Assembly (NCBI GenBank): GCA_949318235.1
Contig: OX439132.1
Location: 43,526,831 to 43,590,830, forward strand
Source of the DNA: Ecdyonurus torrentis
Lineage: Eukaryota; Arthropoda; Insecta; Ephemeroptera; Heptageniidae
Length of the DNA: 64,000 nucleotides
Reading direction: 5' to 3'
A program made the position numbers and the translations under genes. The notes beneath the pieces are model-generated. The model had not been told where the DNA came from, did no database searches, and was given only the letters and a program-made list of their open reading frames with translations. Shown piece by piece: positions 19,332-32,700 of the stretch. The stretch's first letter is position 1, and the number at the start of each line of letters is the position of its first letter.

Positions 19332-21103
19332 ACATTCTATAAAAATTAACGTTCTCAAAGGCTTTTTTATAATGCTTCATCTTAAGATCACTTTCCTTAG
19401 CTGTATGTATAATTTTCCGTTTAAGAGTTACAAAATTATACTTAATTATAATATGATATGAGAATCAAAATAGGTTTAGCATGCCGAGGTTGAAAAGCTT
19501 AGATCGGAAATTTCTAAGTTTTTGAAGTTTGGAAAATTATGATTCGGAAACAAATCATCGGAATTTGTATTATATTGAATTTGTTCTACAGTCTATATAA
19601 TAGCAAATTTTATTTTATAGTTGTTCTTTACTATTAATTTATTAAAAAATAAAATCCTTGTTTTGAAAACGTTAATTTATAATTGCATTCCAAAATAGTA
19701 TAATGATATATTATTACTTAGTTACTTACAGCTAGGTTACTTACCTAGGTAATTGAAAAATAAAATTTCCAATTCACAGCAAAATACTATAATACTATTT
19801 TTAACAGTTATAGTAAAAAAAATCATAATTAAATAAATAATCGTCTTTATTAAAAAAAAAAAAGCATAAAAGCATAAAAGAAAGCACAATTTTGGAAAGG
19901 GCGAAGTTTAAGCCTATGACTCAATGTCTAGCCCACTCTTACACAATTAAGCAATAATATTCATAACCAAATTTTATTACATAACTGCTGTTTGGCTTTT
20001 ATCCCATTTAAAACTAAAATTTAGACCACAAGAAGCTTTTTAATACTTAAATTACGTATTGATTGGAATTTTCAACTATATAGGCTGCAAATGCATTGCG
20101 TTATAAAATTGCATCAATTGAGTTTTTATTTTGAATAAAAATAGCAGCTGCAAAGTAATTAAAATAATTAGAAAAATACAGCTTGTTATTATAATTTTTA
20201 CATTTTTATTTAATAAAGACTATAACAAAATTATTAGCTGATATTTTTAATTATTTTTATCAACAAACCACGCAGTAATTGGTAATAATATTTTTTGTCA
20301 AGAACATTATGTTATATATATTTGTATATATATGGTGTATAGTATATTCAATGTTTGTATAGTTTTGCTTCGTTTTTAAAATTAAAGTACCTAATTACGA
20401 AAAAAAAAATTAAAATTACGATTCTAATTTCAATAGAACTATGTGTTATCACAGCTTGGAATTTACCCCCCCCCCCCCCCTCCCCGTCATATTTGCAATT
20501 ACAAATAAAACACAAAGTATTTATTAAGTACGAATAGTGATATGCGGTGATTTGTCGCAGTTAATTACTTTTGCTAATGAAATTTAATCTAAACAAGCAG
20601 CTAAATTTATATTTCAAATGTAAATCATTAGAACGTACGCGGCTCTATACGCGCAACTCTATTCTCTTTGTAAAAGTTAAAAATAGATGAGAACACGAAC
20701 GCAGCCAACGTCCGCTTTTTTATAACCGTGATCTCGCCTTCACTAAATGCAAATTTAAACTCATACTTGTAAATAACTGACCCAAATCTGCTTTTTATTT
20801 TTCATTTTTTTTTTTTTCATACATAGCAAAATTAAGGGTTTTAATATTATTCTAATAATTCCTAGAAAATCTAAACATTGATATTATACAGTATATATGT
20901 ATATATTGTTTAACAATAATTGTATGTATATACCCTTTATAGAAGATATTGTCACTCTTCACCAGTCAGAACTGCTAACTTTACAACGGGTAGTTTTAAT
21001 GCAAGGAAACATTAAAACATAGAAAGATTCAGAAAATTAACGATGGCATATAAAAAATGCAAATAAAAATGTTTTAAAATTTCTCATTAATTTAAAGGTT
21101 AGG
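19332..21103. other. AT-rich intergenic stretch
   Basis: No gene recognised. It contains a C run (about 20464-20484) and a modest GC-richer patch at 20630-20760 of unknown meaning. Confidence 0.5.
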
Positions 21104-21296
21104 TGTGGGGTCAGGCTCGGACTGGCCATAAGAGCAAGTCCGCAATTGCGGACGTGGCCTCCCTTGTTTGGAGGCCCCTAAGGCCCAAAAAGGGGCGTAA
21201 CTAGGATGTTACGCCCCCTTTGTGGCCCCTAAAGAGAATGTTACACCCCTTTTGCGGACGAGGCCCCTTCATTGCCAGTCCGACCCTGTGTGGGGT
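21104..21296. mobile_element. Short hAT-type MITE with 8-bp target duplication
   Basis: A 177-bp element (21112-21288) with inverted ends CAGGCTCGGACTGGC and GCCAGTCCGACCCTG, flanked on both sides by the exact 8-bp duplication TGTGGGGT (21104-21111 and 21289-21296). Eight-bp duplications and CAGGG-type ends are characteristic of the hAT superfamily. The interior is GC-rich, with internal repeats of GGCCCCTAA and TTACGCCCC. No transposase. Confidence 0.88.
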
Positions 21297-21431
21297 AGAA
21301 ATGAGGGGGGACTTGAGGGGACCTGTCCCCGTAAAAGAATTTTGAATTAACATTGGGCTTATGGAACTTCCCCTCTTTTTCCCCTTAAAGTCCCTGCATA
21401 AGAGTCAAAACCAGTTCTACCCCTGCGCCAC

Positions 21432-23402
<1,971 letters not shown>

Positions 23403-23700
23403 TAATTAACTTCTGGTGCATGATGTCATTCTGAATGCTTTTCGATGCTCTTCTTGAGCAATGAATAACATTGCTCAGCATAGGACAAATGTAGTTTTTG
23501 GCTATTTTCTTTGGAAAATTACCTATTTTTTGTTCAATATTATTTTTCTTGCATACTTGAAAAACTACTTCAATTAACAACATCAATGCTCTAAAAAATA
23601 TTGCAAAGTATTTTTAAACTGACAAAATGAGTCATTTTCCTATACTGGCCCATGTTATTAAGCGCTCACTTATGGTGTCAATTTTATAGCATGAATGAAA
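23403..23700 (+). repeat. Dispersed repeat family B, copy 3
   Basis: Same orientation as 4697-4993, from GCATGATGTCATTCTGAATG to GGTGTCAATTTTATAGCATG, with GAGCAATGAATAACATTGCT and ATACTGGCCCATGTTATT blocks. Confidence 0.75.
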
Positions 23701-24145
23701 CCACAATATAATATGATGTCCTGTTTACTGCAATAAAATAGAAATTTTAAACCAGAGATTGTGTATAATACAAGTTTTCTCCCCAGGTGGGACTACAAGT
23801 TTTAAGGGATAAATCATGTGTATGTATATGTCCAAATCTACTTGTAACAATTCAGTTTTCTTAATAATTATACATACAATTAATAAGTTTTAAAAAAATA
23901 TTTAGAAAATAGTTGGTAGAGATTAGAGTACGTTGAATTGAAAATTAATAAAACGCGAAAATTCTCTAATTGATATAGTAAATTGGGACTAGGATTCAAA
24001 TATTCTAGCTTTAGCTAGTTAAAAAATAGACGTTAAAGGGATGGAGGTAAAGTGTCAAAATAAAATACGATGTGCCTATAGCATCTCACGTTCTCACACT
24101 ACGTCAAAGACACAACATTATAAAACAGCATCAGACTTACTCTTT

Positions 24146-24190
24146 GCCTTAGACCGGTTTCGTCCTTTACCTAGGACTCATCAGTAAGGC
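24146..24190 (-). ncRNA. Type-I hammerhead ribozyme, unit 1
   Basis: On the minus strand: stem I strand GCCTTA, core CTGATGAG, stem II TCC/GGA closed by loop TAGGTAAA, core CGAAAC, then CCGGTC and TAAGGC, which pairs perfectly with GCCTTA. Stem III is only A-U, C-G, C-G with no loop, typical of minimal PLE/retrozyme hammerheads that are expected to act as dimers. Predicted cleavage follows the C of GTC (between 24152 and 24151). Confidence 0.92.
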
Positions 24191-24273
24191 TTGGCAGAGA
24201 GCTCTGTACAGCTAGAGATGGCTCACACCACATCTGCTAGCTGACTGAGCTGAGGAAGCAAGTGGCAGCCGCG

Positions 24274-24281
24274 TTTTTATA
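24274..24281 (-). promoter_or_regulatory. TATA box of the hammerhead unit (repeated in each unit)
   Basis: TATAAAAA on the minus strand, with CCAAT upstream and TCAGC/TCAGT initiator-like motifs 30-35 nt downstream. It is repeated at 25172-25179, 26068-26075 and 26966-26973. The spacing fits an arthropod Pol II core promoter feeding a transcript that reaches the hammerhead within about 100 nt. Motif-based only. Confidence 0.6.
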
Positions 24282-25043
24282 CGCGATGCCCCCGCAGCTG
24301 CACGCGCTGATTGGTTAAAATCGCGCGCGCAAACTCGGCTTGCTATTTAAAACCTCTCATCCTCACACTGTAATATAAAATCGTGTCTAAGAGGGGTGTA
24401 AGACAGGTAGCCAGCAAGCAATATGTGTCCTCCCTCACTTCCCAGAGTTCCCCAACTCTAGAAAGTTCGCGAGAGCACTATACGCCCGCCGACTGCACAG
24501 TATCGTGATTCACGCTATAGTTACATCGTTTTATATGTTGACACTGGGGTAGGAAAAGCAAAAAGATGATAGAGTAGGAGAGATAGAATAAATATTATGC
24601 GCTTTGGCATATAGTTTAATTAATTTAGTACGTGCTCTTATTGACGTTGGCAAGTAAAAGGGCCGAATAAAATATAAAAATGAAAGAATATTATTTACAA
24701 AAGCTTAAAATTAAAACAAAAAGATCGACTTAGCGATAATATGCGTATAAGGAAAAAACCATCGCGGTTAGAATTAATAAGTTTTAAAAAAATATTTAGA
24801 AAATAGTTGGTAGAGATTATAGAGTACGTTGAATTGAAAATTAATAAAACGCGAAAATTCTCTAATTGATATAGTAAATTGGGACTAGGATTCAAATATT
24901 CTAGCTTTAGCTAGTTAAAAAATAGACGTTAAAGGGATGGAGGTAAAGTGTCAAAATAAAATACGATGTGCCTATATAGCATCTCACGTTCTCACACTAC
25001 GTCAAAGACACAACATTATAAAACAGCATCAGACTTACTCTTT

Positions 25044-25088
25044 GCCTTAGACCGGTTTCGTCCTTTACCTAGGACTCATCAGTAAGGC
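25044..25088 (-). ncRNA. Type-I hammerhead ribozyme, unit 2
   Basis: Identical in core and stems to the unit-1 ribozyme, 898 bp further along. Confidence 0.92.
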
Positions 25089-25939
25089 TTGGCAGAGAGC
25101 TCTGTACAGCTAGAGATGGCTCACACCACATCTGCTAGCTGACTGAGCTGAGGAAGCAAGTGGCAGCCGCGTTTTTATACGCGATGCCCCCGCAGCTGCA
25201 CGCGCTGATTGGTTAAAATCGCGCGCGCAAACTCGGCTTGCTATTTAAAACCTCTCATCCTCACACTGTAATATAAAATCGTGTCTAAGAGGGGTGTAAG
25301 ACAGGTAGCCAGCAAGCAATATGTGTCCTCCCTCACTTCCCAGAGTTCCCCAACTCTAGAAAGTTCGCGAGAGCACTATACGCCCGCCGACTGCACAGTA
25401 TCGTGATTCACGCTATAGTTACATCGTTTTATATGTTGACACTGGGGTAGGAAAAGCAAAAAGATGATAGAGTAGGAGAGATAGAATAAATATTATGCGC
25501 TTTGGCATATAGTTTAATTAATTTAGTACGTGCTCTTATTGACGTTGGCAAGTAAAAGGGCCGAATAAAATATAAAAATGAAAGAATATTATTTACAAAA
25601 GCTTAAAATTAAAACAAAAAGATCGACTTAGCGATAATATGCGTATAAGGAAAAAACCATCGCGGTTAGAATTAATAAGTTTTAAAAAAATATTTAGAAA
25701 ATAGTTGGTAGAGATTATAGAGTACGTTGAATTGAAAATTAATAAAACGCGAAAATTCTCTAATTGATATAGTAAATTGGGACTAGGATTCAAATATTCT
25801 AGCTTTAGCTAGTTAAAAAATAGACGTTAAAGGGATGGAGGTAAAGTGTCAAAATAAAATACGATGTGCCTATAGCATCTCACGTTCTCACACTACGTCA
25901 AAGACACAACATTATAAAACAGCATCAGACTTACTCTTT

Positions 25940-25984
25940 GCCTTAGACCGGTTTCGTCCTTTACCTAGGACTCATCAGTAAGGC
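25940..25984 (-). ncRNA. Type-I hammerhead ribozyme, unit 3
   Basis: Identical core and stems, 896 bp from the unit-2 copy. Confidence 0.92.
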
Positions 25985-26837
25985 TTGGCAGAGAGCTCTG
26001 TACAGCTAGAGATGGCTCACACCACATCTGCTAGCTGACTGAGCTGAGGAAGCAAGTGGCAGCCGCGTTTTTATACGCGATGCCCCCGCAGCTGCACGCG
26101 CTGATTGGTTAAAATCGCGCGCGCAAACTCGGCTTGCTATTTAAAACCTCTCATCCTCACACTGTAATATAAAATCGTGTCTAAGAGGGGTGTAAGACAG
26201 GTAGCCAGCAAGCAATATGTGTCCTCCCTCACTTCCCAGAGTTCCCCAACTCTAGAAAGTTCGCGAGAGCACTATACGCCCGCCGACTGCACAGTATCGT
26301 GATTCACGCTATAGTTACATCGTTTTATATGTTGACACTGGGGTAGGAAAAGCAAAAAGATGATAGAGTAGGAGAGATAGAATAAATATTATGCGCTTTG
26401 GCATATAGTTTAATTAATTTAGTACGTGCTCTTATTGACGTTGGCAAGTAAAAGGGCCGAATAAAATATAAAAATGAAAGAATATTATTTACAAAAGCTT
26501 AAAATTAAAACAAAAAGATCGACTTAGCGATAATATGCGTATAAGGAAAAAACCATCGCGGTTAGAATTAATAAGTTTTAAAAAAATATTTAGAAAATAG
26601 TTGGTAGAGATTATAGAGTACGTTGAATTGAAAATTAATAAAACGCGAAAATTCTCTAATTGATATAGTAAATTGGGACTAGGATTCAAATATTCTAGCT
26701 TTAGCTAGTTAAAAAATAGACGTTAAAGGGATGGAGGTAAAGTGTCAAAATAAAATACGATGTGCCTATATAGCATCTCACGTTCTCACACTACGTCAAA
26801 GACACAACATTATAAAACAGCATCAGACTTACTCTTT

Positions 26838-26882
26838 GCCTTAGACCGGTTTCGTCCTTTACCTAGGACTCATCAGTAAGGC
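26838..26882 (-). ncRNA. Type-I hammerhead ribozyme, unit 4 (partial unit)
   Basis: Identical core and stems, 898 bp from the unit-3 copy. The partial unit keeps its ribozyme and promoter. Confidence 0.92.
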
Positions 26883-27240
26883 TTGGCAGAGAGCTCTGTA
26901 CAGCTAGAGATGGCTCACACCACATCTGCTAGCTGACTGAGCTGAGGAAGCAAGTGGCAGCCGCGTTTTTATACGCGATGCCCCCGCAGCTGCACGCGCT
27001 GATTGGTTAAAATCGCGCGCGCAAACTCGGCTTGCTATTTAAAACCTCTCATCCTCACACTGTAATATAAAATCGTGTCTAAGAGGGGTGTAAGACAGGT
27101 AGCCAGCAAGCAATATGTGTCCCAATTTACTATATCTACTATCTATCTATTTTACTCTAATCTCTACCAACTATTTTCTAAATATTTTTTTAAAACTTAT
27201 TAATTCTAACCGCGATGGTTTTTTCCTTATACGCATAATT

Positions 27241-27730
27241 ATACATACATAACACATAACATACATACATATCATTATCATGACACTATATAGTCCCTTT
27301 CGGGGTAAGCCAACAACATAGATGGTTTTTAGCCTTACCCAGTGATAGACCTCCACAACTTTCTATCCTGATATATTTTCCTTGCTTCCTTCAGATTCAT
27401 ATCTTGTTTCTTACAATTTCTTTTGCATCTCATACTACGTACATTCTTAATTTTTCAAACATCTTCCAACCACTTTAGACCATGATGTTTTAGGCCTGCC
27501 TCTATCTTTCCTTTTATCCACTCTGCTATGGAATACCTGTTTTGAAATTCTTTCACCACCCATTCTCTCAACATGACCAAACCACCGTGACACATTGCTC
27601 TCATACTTCTCAATCACCGTTTCTTTTACTCCACATTTCTCCATTACCCAAGTATTCCTAACCCTATCTAATCTTGTTTTACCACACATACTTCTAAGAA
27701 AACTCATACCAATCGCATTCAACCTATTGT
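27241..27730 (-). mobile_element. Non-LTR retrotransposon 3' end, copy 1
   Basis: The minus-strand frame (27447-27722) encodes the end of a LINE polyprotein: the RWFGHVERM motif, then RGRPKTSW, as found at the C-terminus of many non-LTR reverse transcriptases. The frame is broken after GRCLKN; the remaining LWRSITG segment lies in another frame. The 3' UTR (GGCTTACCCCGAAAGGGA in sense) ends in an ATGT-type tail. 5'-truncated and dead. It lies head-to-head with the next copy. Confidence 0.85.
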
Positions 27731-27885
27731 ATTGAATATAAGTTACAGAAACTAAAATAGACTGTATTTAAAATTCCTCTGACAAATTATTCTGTAATGT
27801 CAGAGGACCATGCTATATAGTTTGTTACTTTTGTGACCTCTTGATAAAAACTATTTCATTATTATTATTATTAAATCTGTGGAGT

Positions 27886-28278
27886 AAATAAATGGAGAAA
27901 TGTGGAGTAAAAGAAACGGTGACTGAGAAGTATGAGAACAGTGTGTTACGGTGGTTTGGTCATGTTGAGAGAATGGGTGATGAAAGAATAGCAAAGCAGG
28001 TATTTCATAGTAGAGTGACTAGAGTGGATGGAAGGAGAGATAGAGGCAGGCCTAAAACAACATGGTCTGAGGTGGTTGGAAGATGTTTGAAAAATAAGAA
28101 TGTACACAGTATGAAATGCAAAAGGAAATGTATGAAACAAGGCATGAGACTGGAGGAAGCAAGTGAAGTATGCCAGGATAGGAAGTTGTGGAGGTCTATC
28201 ACTGGGTCAGGATAAAACATCTGTGTTGTTGGCTTACCCCGAAAGGGATTATAGCGTCATGATATGTATGTATGTATT
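27886..28278 (+). mobile_element. Non-LTR retrotransposon 3' end, copy 2
   Basis: Plus-strand fragment with an intact C-terminal frame (27892-28215, RWFGHVERM, RGRPKTTW, LWRSITG). It is followed by GGCTTACCCCGAAAGGGA and a TATG-repeat tail. 5'-truncated, so no reverse transcriptase core or endonuclease remains. Closely similar to 42088-42453. Confidence 0.88.
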
Positions 28279-28664
28279 AAATACGACATTAACAATTATA
28301 CTTACAATCCAGAAATAATAATACTAATAAAAAGTGAGGAAAGAACCATTGCTGCGGTTGAAATGGTTTTACTTTCATAAAAAAAGGTGCACAATATTTT
28401 GTTAAAATGTCATTTCTTTCTTTATTATTTACAAAAAAACAAAACGTGTAGTTAAAGAGCAACAATAATCATTGAGTAACAAAAGTTAGTGAGAAATTTA
28501 TAAATAATACTTGAAAAGTCAAAGCCTGCACTTGCACGTACTGTCTGTTAGATTAAAATTAAAACTTTCAAATTAATCTCTTTAGAATATTTCAATGCAG
28601 TATTTGAATTGGAAATTACAGAACATATTACAATTATGACATAAGTCGTATTTTTGCTCTTGCT

Positions 28665-29049
28665 TTAAAGCCCTTGTCAACTTACTTTTCTATTATTTAG
28701 AATACTAGATTGATAATTGCCATACCTCAGTATCCATGAATTAGACACCACCAAGTTGATTTTGTATTTATTTTCATTTTGACGGTTATTTCACTCATCT
28801 GACGTCACAATGTACTGCCGCCAATCACAGTCACTGCTCTGGTCACATGATAAATTTAAGCCCCTCCCTTAAGTTCTTTGCAGGCCATCATGGCCCCATC
28901 GGTACAATGTGACGTCAGATGCATGAAATAACCGTCAAAAAGAAAATAAATGAAAATAAATGAAAATAAATGTGTTATGGATGATAAGGTATGGTAATTA
29001 TCAATCTAGCATTCTAAACAATAAAAAAGTAAGTTGACAAGGGCTTTAA
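28665..29049. repeat. TTAA-flanked MITE family F
   Basis: A 377-bp foldback (28669-29045) between two TTAA copies, with matching ends AGCCCTTGTCAACTTAC and GTAAGTTGACAAGGGCT and arms of about 150 bp. The inner hairpin includes CTGACGTCACA and TGTGACGTCAG. piggyBac-like by its TTAA flanks only. Confidence 0.82.
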
Positions 29050-29265
29050 GTTCATTTCTTTCTAGCGTCATAATTTTAATCCAAAAGATAGTACCGAAAA
29101 CCAGAGTCATCAAATTGATTAACAAACTCTATAAAATTATATTGTGTTCAATTAGAATCTCTATTGCATTACCCTCCTCCCTCCTTGTCACTGTTAAAAA
29201 AAGGTGTTTTAAGCACTACTATATCAACAAATACTAGTTACATTAAAAATAATAATTAATTAATT

Positions 29266-29300
<35 letters not shown>

Positions 29301-29772
29301 TTTTTGATAGTGAAAAAGATAGTTCAGTAAAAAATATTTGAAATAATTTTCACCTCCCTGTAAGACCTCTACAATATTGCAAGGCACTTTTATATTTATT
29401 TTTCCTTATAAATTACGATTTAACATTATTTATATTATGCAATAGTTTTGTTGCACAATTTTTAAGGCAGTTGGGGCAATAAAAAATCCATTGCAGAGTA
29501 TGACATCTATATGATAACTCTTTTTTTTTTTTTTTTTTTTTTTTTAAAGTAAACAATGACTTCAAATTATATCAATCACATGACATTTTACTTCAATCAC
29601 ATTCAACTCACAGTAAAATTTAACAACTATAAAATGATTAAGATAAAAAAAAAATATTGGTCTATTATTGCTATGTAGATTTTTCCTTCATTTACAGCCA
29701 ATAATAATAATAATTAAAAGATTAGAAGACTCTGGTACACAAAGCAAGTTTTGATAAATGTAAATGCACTAT
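29050..29772. other. 3' flank of SELENOF
   Basis: AT-rich with a 26-base A run (about 29272-29297) and a 25-base T run (about 29521-29545). The SELENOF 3' UTR must lie at its right edge, but no clear sense AATAAA was fixed. Confidence 0.5.
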
Positions 29773-32700
29773 CTAGAATGTGTTATTGAGGAAATTGTCA
29801 TCATCATCGCTGGGTTCCAAGTGTGTCTTGAGAAATTCCTCCACAGTATCTGTGTCCCATTTGTCAATAGCAAGTACCTGCAGATCAAACCAACAAAATA
29901 CAAATTACTATATCGATCTTTTTGCATCAAGATGAAGCTTCTACGCTTTACAAATACTTTACTAATACTGTACTACAATTTACTGTCAAACCAACAAAAT
30001 ACAATTTACTATATTACACCCCTAATTAAAAAAATCCTTTTGTGAATAATTGAAGCATAGTATCACACTTAAGGTCTGTGCACAAGCTGGAAACTTATAA
30101 AAAAATTATTATGTGTTTTATCTCATAAAATTGATCTTTACAGCCTAAAAAACACAAGGAATTCTCCTAATTTATATTAAAAATGTTTACAGTGTTTTTT
30201 GGGGTCTGGAGGGGTGTGTTGTGCTCAAGACTTAAGTTCTTTAACCCTTTAAAGTGATTAATTTAGGTTACAATCAATCTGCTGTGCTTAAAATTAAATT
30301 GAATGGCATTAAACACAACCTTTCAATTTCACCCCGTTGCCGGGGTGAAATTGAAACCTTGGTTTTTAATTTTTTTTTTTTTTGAAAGGTAATTATCGTC
30401 CTGGTTCCGCTATAATGTCCGATGTCCATTTGACCTTGAAAAATATTTTTTGCTGCAAATGACCTGAAATGGGAAAATCCAAAATTTGGGGTCGGTCAGA
30501 CGGTTTTTATTTTTTCAAGGTCATTTGGACATCGGACATTATAGCGGAACCACGACGTTATGCTTAATTTTTTTTATTGTAGTTGGATTTTATAGTACTA
30601 AGGGAGTTGCATCTTGTCAATTTTTTTCATCTTCCAAAAAAAAAAAATTATTTCAAAAGTTACAGCACAGAGTAGGTCCAAAACCTTTCCATTTCACCCC
30701 GGTTGACTGTATTGATACATGCTAAACCTAAGAATGTACTTTTCATTTAAATACCAAATATTTATTGTTTGGACACTACATAATCTAAAGGAGAAACCAG
30801 CAAACTTTTTTGTTTTCTTCCTCATTTTGTTATTGAAAAATTAGGGAATGGGATAAATGCTGTTTGCAAACCCTGTTCTCTTGCACCAAAAAAATGCGCA
30901 TTCCATTTGATTAACTAATGTTGATTGTCATTTTAGGAGCAGAGAACAGGGTTTACAAACAGCATTATATAGTATGAGCTTACACATACAGGGATGAGAG
31001 GTAAACAAAATATTCTAGCCCAAGCCTGCAAGTGTAAGCTCATACAATCTCCCATTCCCCAATTTTTCATAATCTATCTATGTGTTTTTCAATCAAATCT
31101 TTTAAGTATCAACTATTGCATAGACGATTTTTTCTCTAACATTTATCATTTTAATTACGTTTAAAAAAAAGAATTAGAAAATAGTTGGCAGAGATTAGAG
31201 CACGTTGAATTGAAAATTAATAAAACGCGAAAATTCTCTAATTTAAATAGTAAATTGGGACTAGGGATGCAAATCATTCTAGCTTGCGCTAGATAAAAAT
31301 GGACGTTAAAAGGGATGAGGGGTATTAGTGCACAATATTATATTACGGTGTGAGGATGAGAGGTTTTAAATAGCAAGCCGGGTTTGCGCGCGCGATTGTT
31401 CAACCAATCAGCGCAAGCAGCTACGGGGGCATCGCGTATAAAAACGCGGCTGCCACTTGCTTCCTCAGCTCAGTCAGTTAGCAGATGTGGTGTGAGCTAT
31501 CTCTAGCTGTACAGAGCTCTCTGCCGAGCCTTACTGATGAGTCCTAGGTAAAGGACGAAACCGGTCTAAGGCCAAGAGTAAGTCTGATGCTGTTTTATAA
31601 TGTTGTGCCTTTGATGTAATGTGAGAACGTGAGATGTTAGGTATATCGTACGGTATTTTACATTGACACTATACCCCTCATCCCTTTTAACGTCTATTTT
31701 TATCTAGCGCAAGCTAGAATGATTTGCATCCCTAGTCCCAATTTACTATTTAAATTAGAGAATTTTCGCGTTTTATTAATTTTCAATTCAACGTGCTTTA
31801 ATCTCTACCAACTATTTTCTAATTATTTTTTTTAAACGTAATTAATACCAACCGCGATGGTTTTTTCCTATATATTATATTTATCGCAATGTCGATCTTT
31901 TTGTTTTAATATTTAAGCTTTTGTAAATAAGATTCTTTCATTTATATTGTATTCTCGGCCCTTTTTACTTGCCAACGCCAATAAGAGCACGTGCTAAATT
32001 AATTAAATTAAAAATATGCCAAAGCGCATATATTTTTATCCTATCTCTCCTATTTCTATCATCTTTTTTACTTTTCCTACCCCGGTGTTAATATATTAAA
32101 CGATGTAACTAGCTTAATCACGATACAGGCGGCCGGCAGGCGCATTGCTCTCGCGAACTTTCTGGAGTTGGGGAACTCTAGGAAGTGAGGGAGGGCACAT
32201 GTGGCTTGCTGGCAGCCATTCTTGCATCCCTCTTAGTGCACAATATTATATTACGGTGTGAGGATGAGAGGTTTTAAATAGCAAGCCGGGTTTGCGCGCG
32301 CGATTGTTCAACCAATCAGCGCAAGCAGCTACGGGGGCATCGCGTATAAAAACGCGGCTGCCACTTGCTTCCTCAGCTCAGTCAGTTAGCAGATGTGGTG
32401 TGAGCTATCTCTAGCTGTACAGAGCTCTCTGCCGAGCCTTACTGATGAGTCCTAGGTAAAGGACGAAACCGGTCTAAGGCCAAGAGTAAGTCTGATGCTG
32501 TTTTATAATGTTGTGCCTTTGATGTAATGTGAGAACGTGAGATGTTAGGTATATCGTACGGTATTTTACATTGACACTATACCCCTCATCCCTTTTAACG
32601 TCTATTTTTATCTAGCGCAAGCTAGAATGATTTGCATCCCTAGTCCCAATTTACTATTTAAATTAGAGAATTTTCGAGTTTTATTAATTTTCAATTCAAC

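Larger units (their letters stand above)
23864..27248 (-). mobile_element. Hammerhead-bearing tandem retroelement (retrozyme/PLE pLTR-like), insertion 1
   Basis: The insertion occupies about 23878-27234 and is flanked by the 14-bp repeat ATAATTATACATAC (23864-23877 and 27235-27248). It consists of three full tandem units and a partial one (23878-24771, 24772-25669, 25670-26565, 26566-27120; 894-898 bp, nearly identical), whose sense strand is minus. Last comes an inverted fragment of the unit's 3' end (27121-27234), at the sense 5' side. Each unit carries a CCAAT/TATA/initiator-like promoter and a type-I hammerhead ribozyme. Such ribozymes are known from pLTRs of Penelope-like elements and from non-autonomous retrozymes. 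There is no reverse transcriptase, so this is non-autonomous. Concatemers inserted as one piece fit reverse transcription of circular or multimeric RNA; that step is inference. A 66-codon frame in three units is not considered a gene. Confidence 0.85.

Noticed and set aside
24695..26689. Identical 66-codon minus-strand frame in three hammerhead units
   Set aside because: It begins inside AT-rich repeat sequence, is interrupted in unit 1 and in insertion 2, and has no recognisable domain. Its conservation reflects recent copying of the unit.
27447..28215. LINE fragments as a possible source of the enzyme for the hammerhead elements
   Set aside because: Only the last part of a non-LTR polyprotein remains, it is of a different class from PLE reverse transcriptases, and the tails differ.
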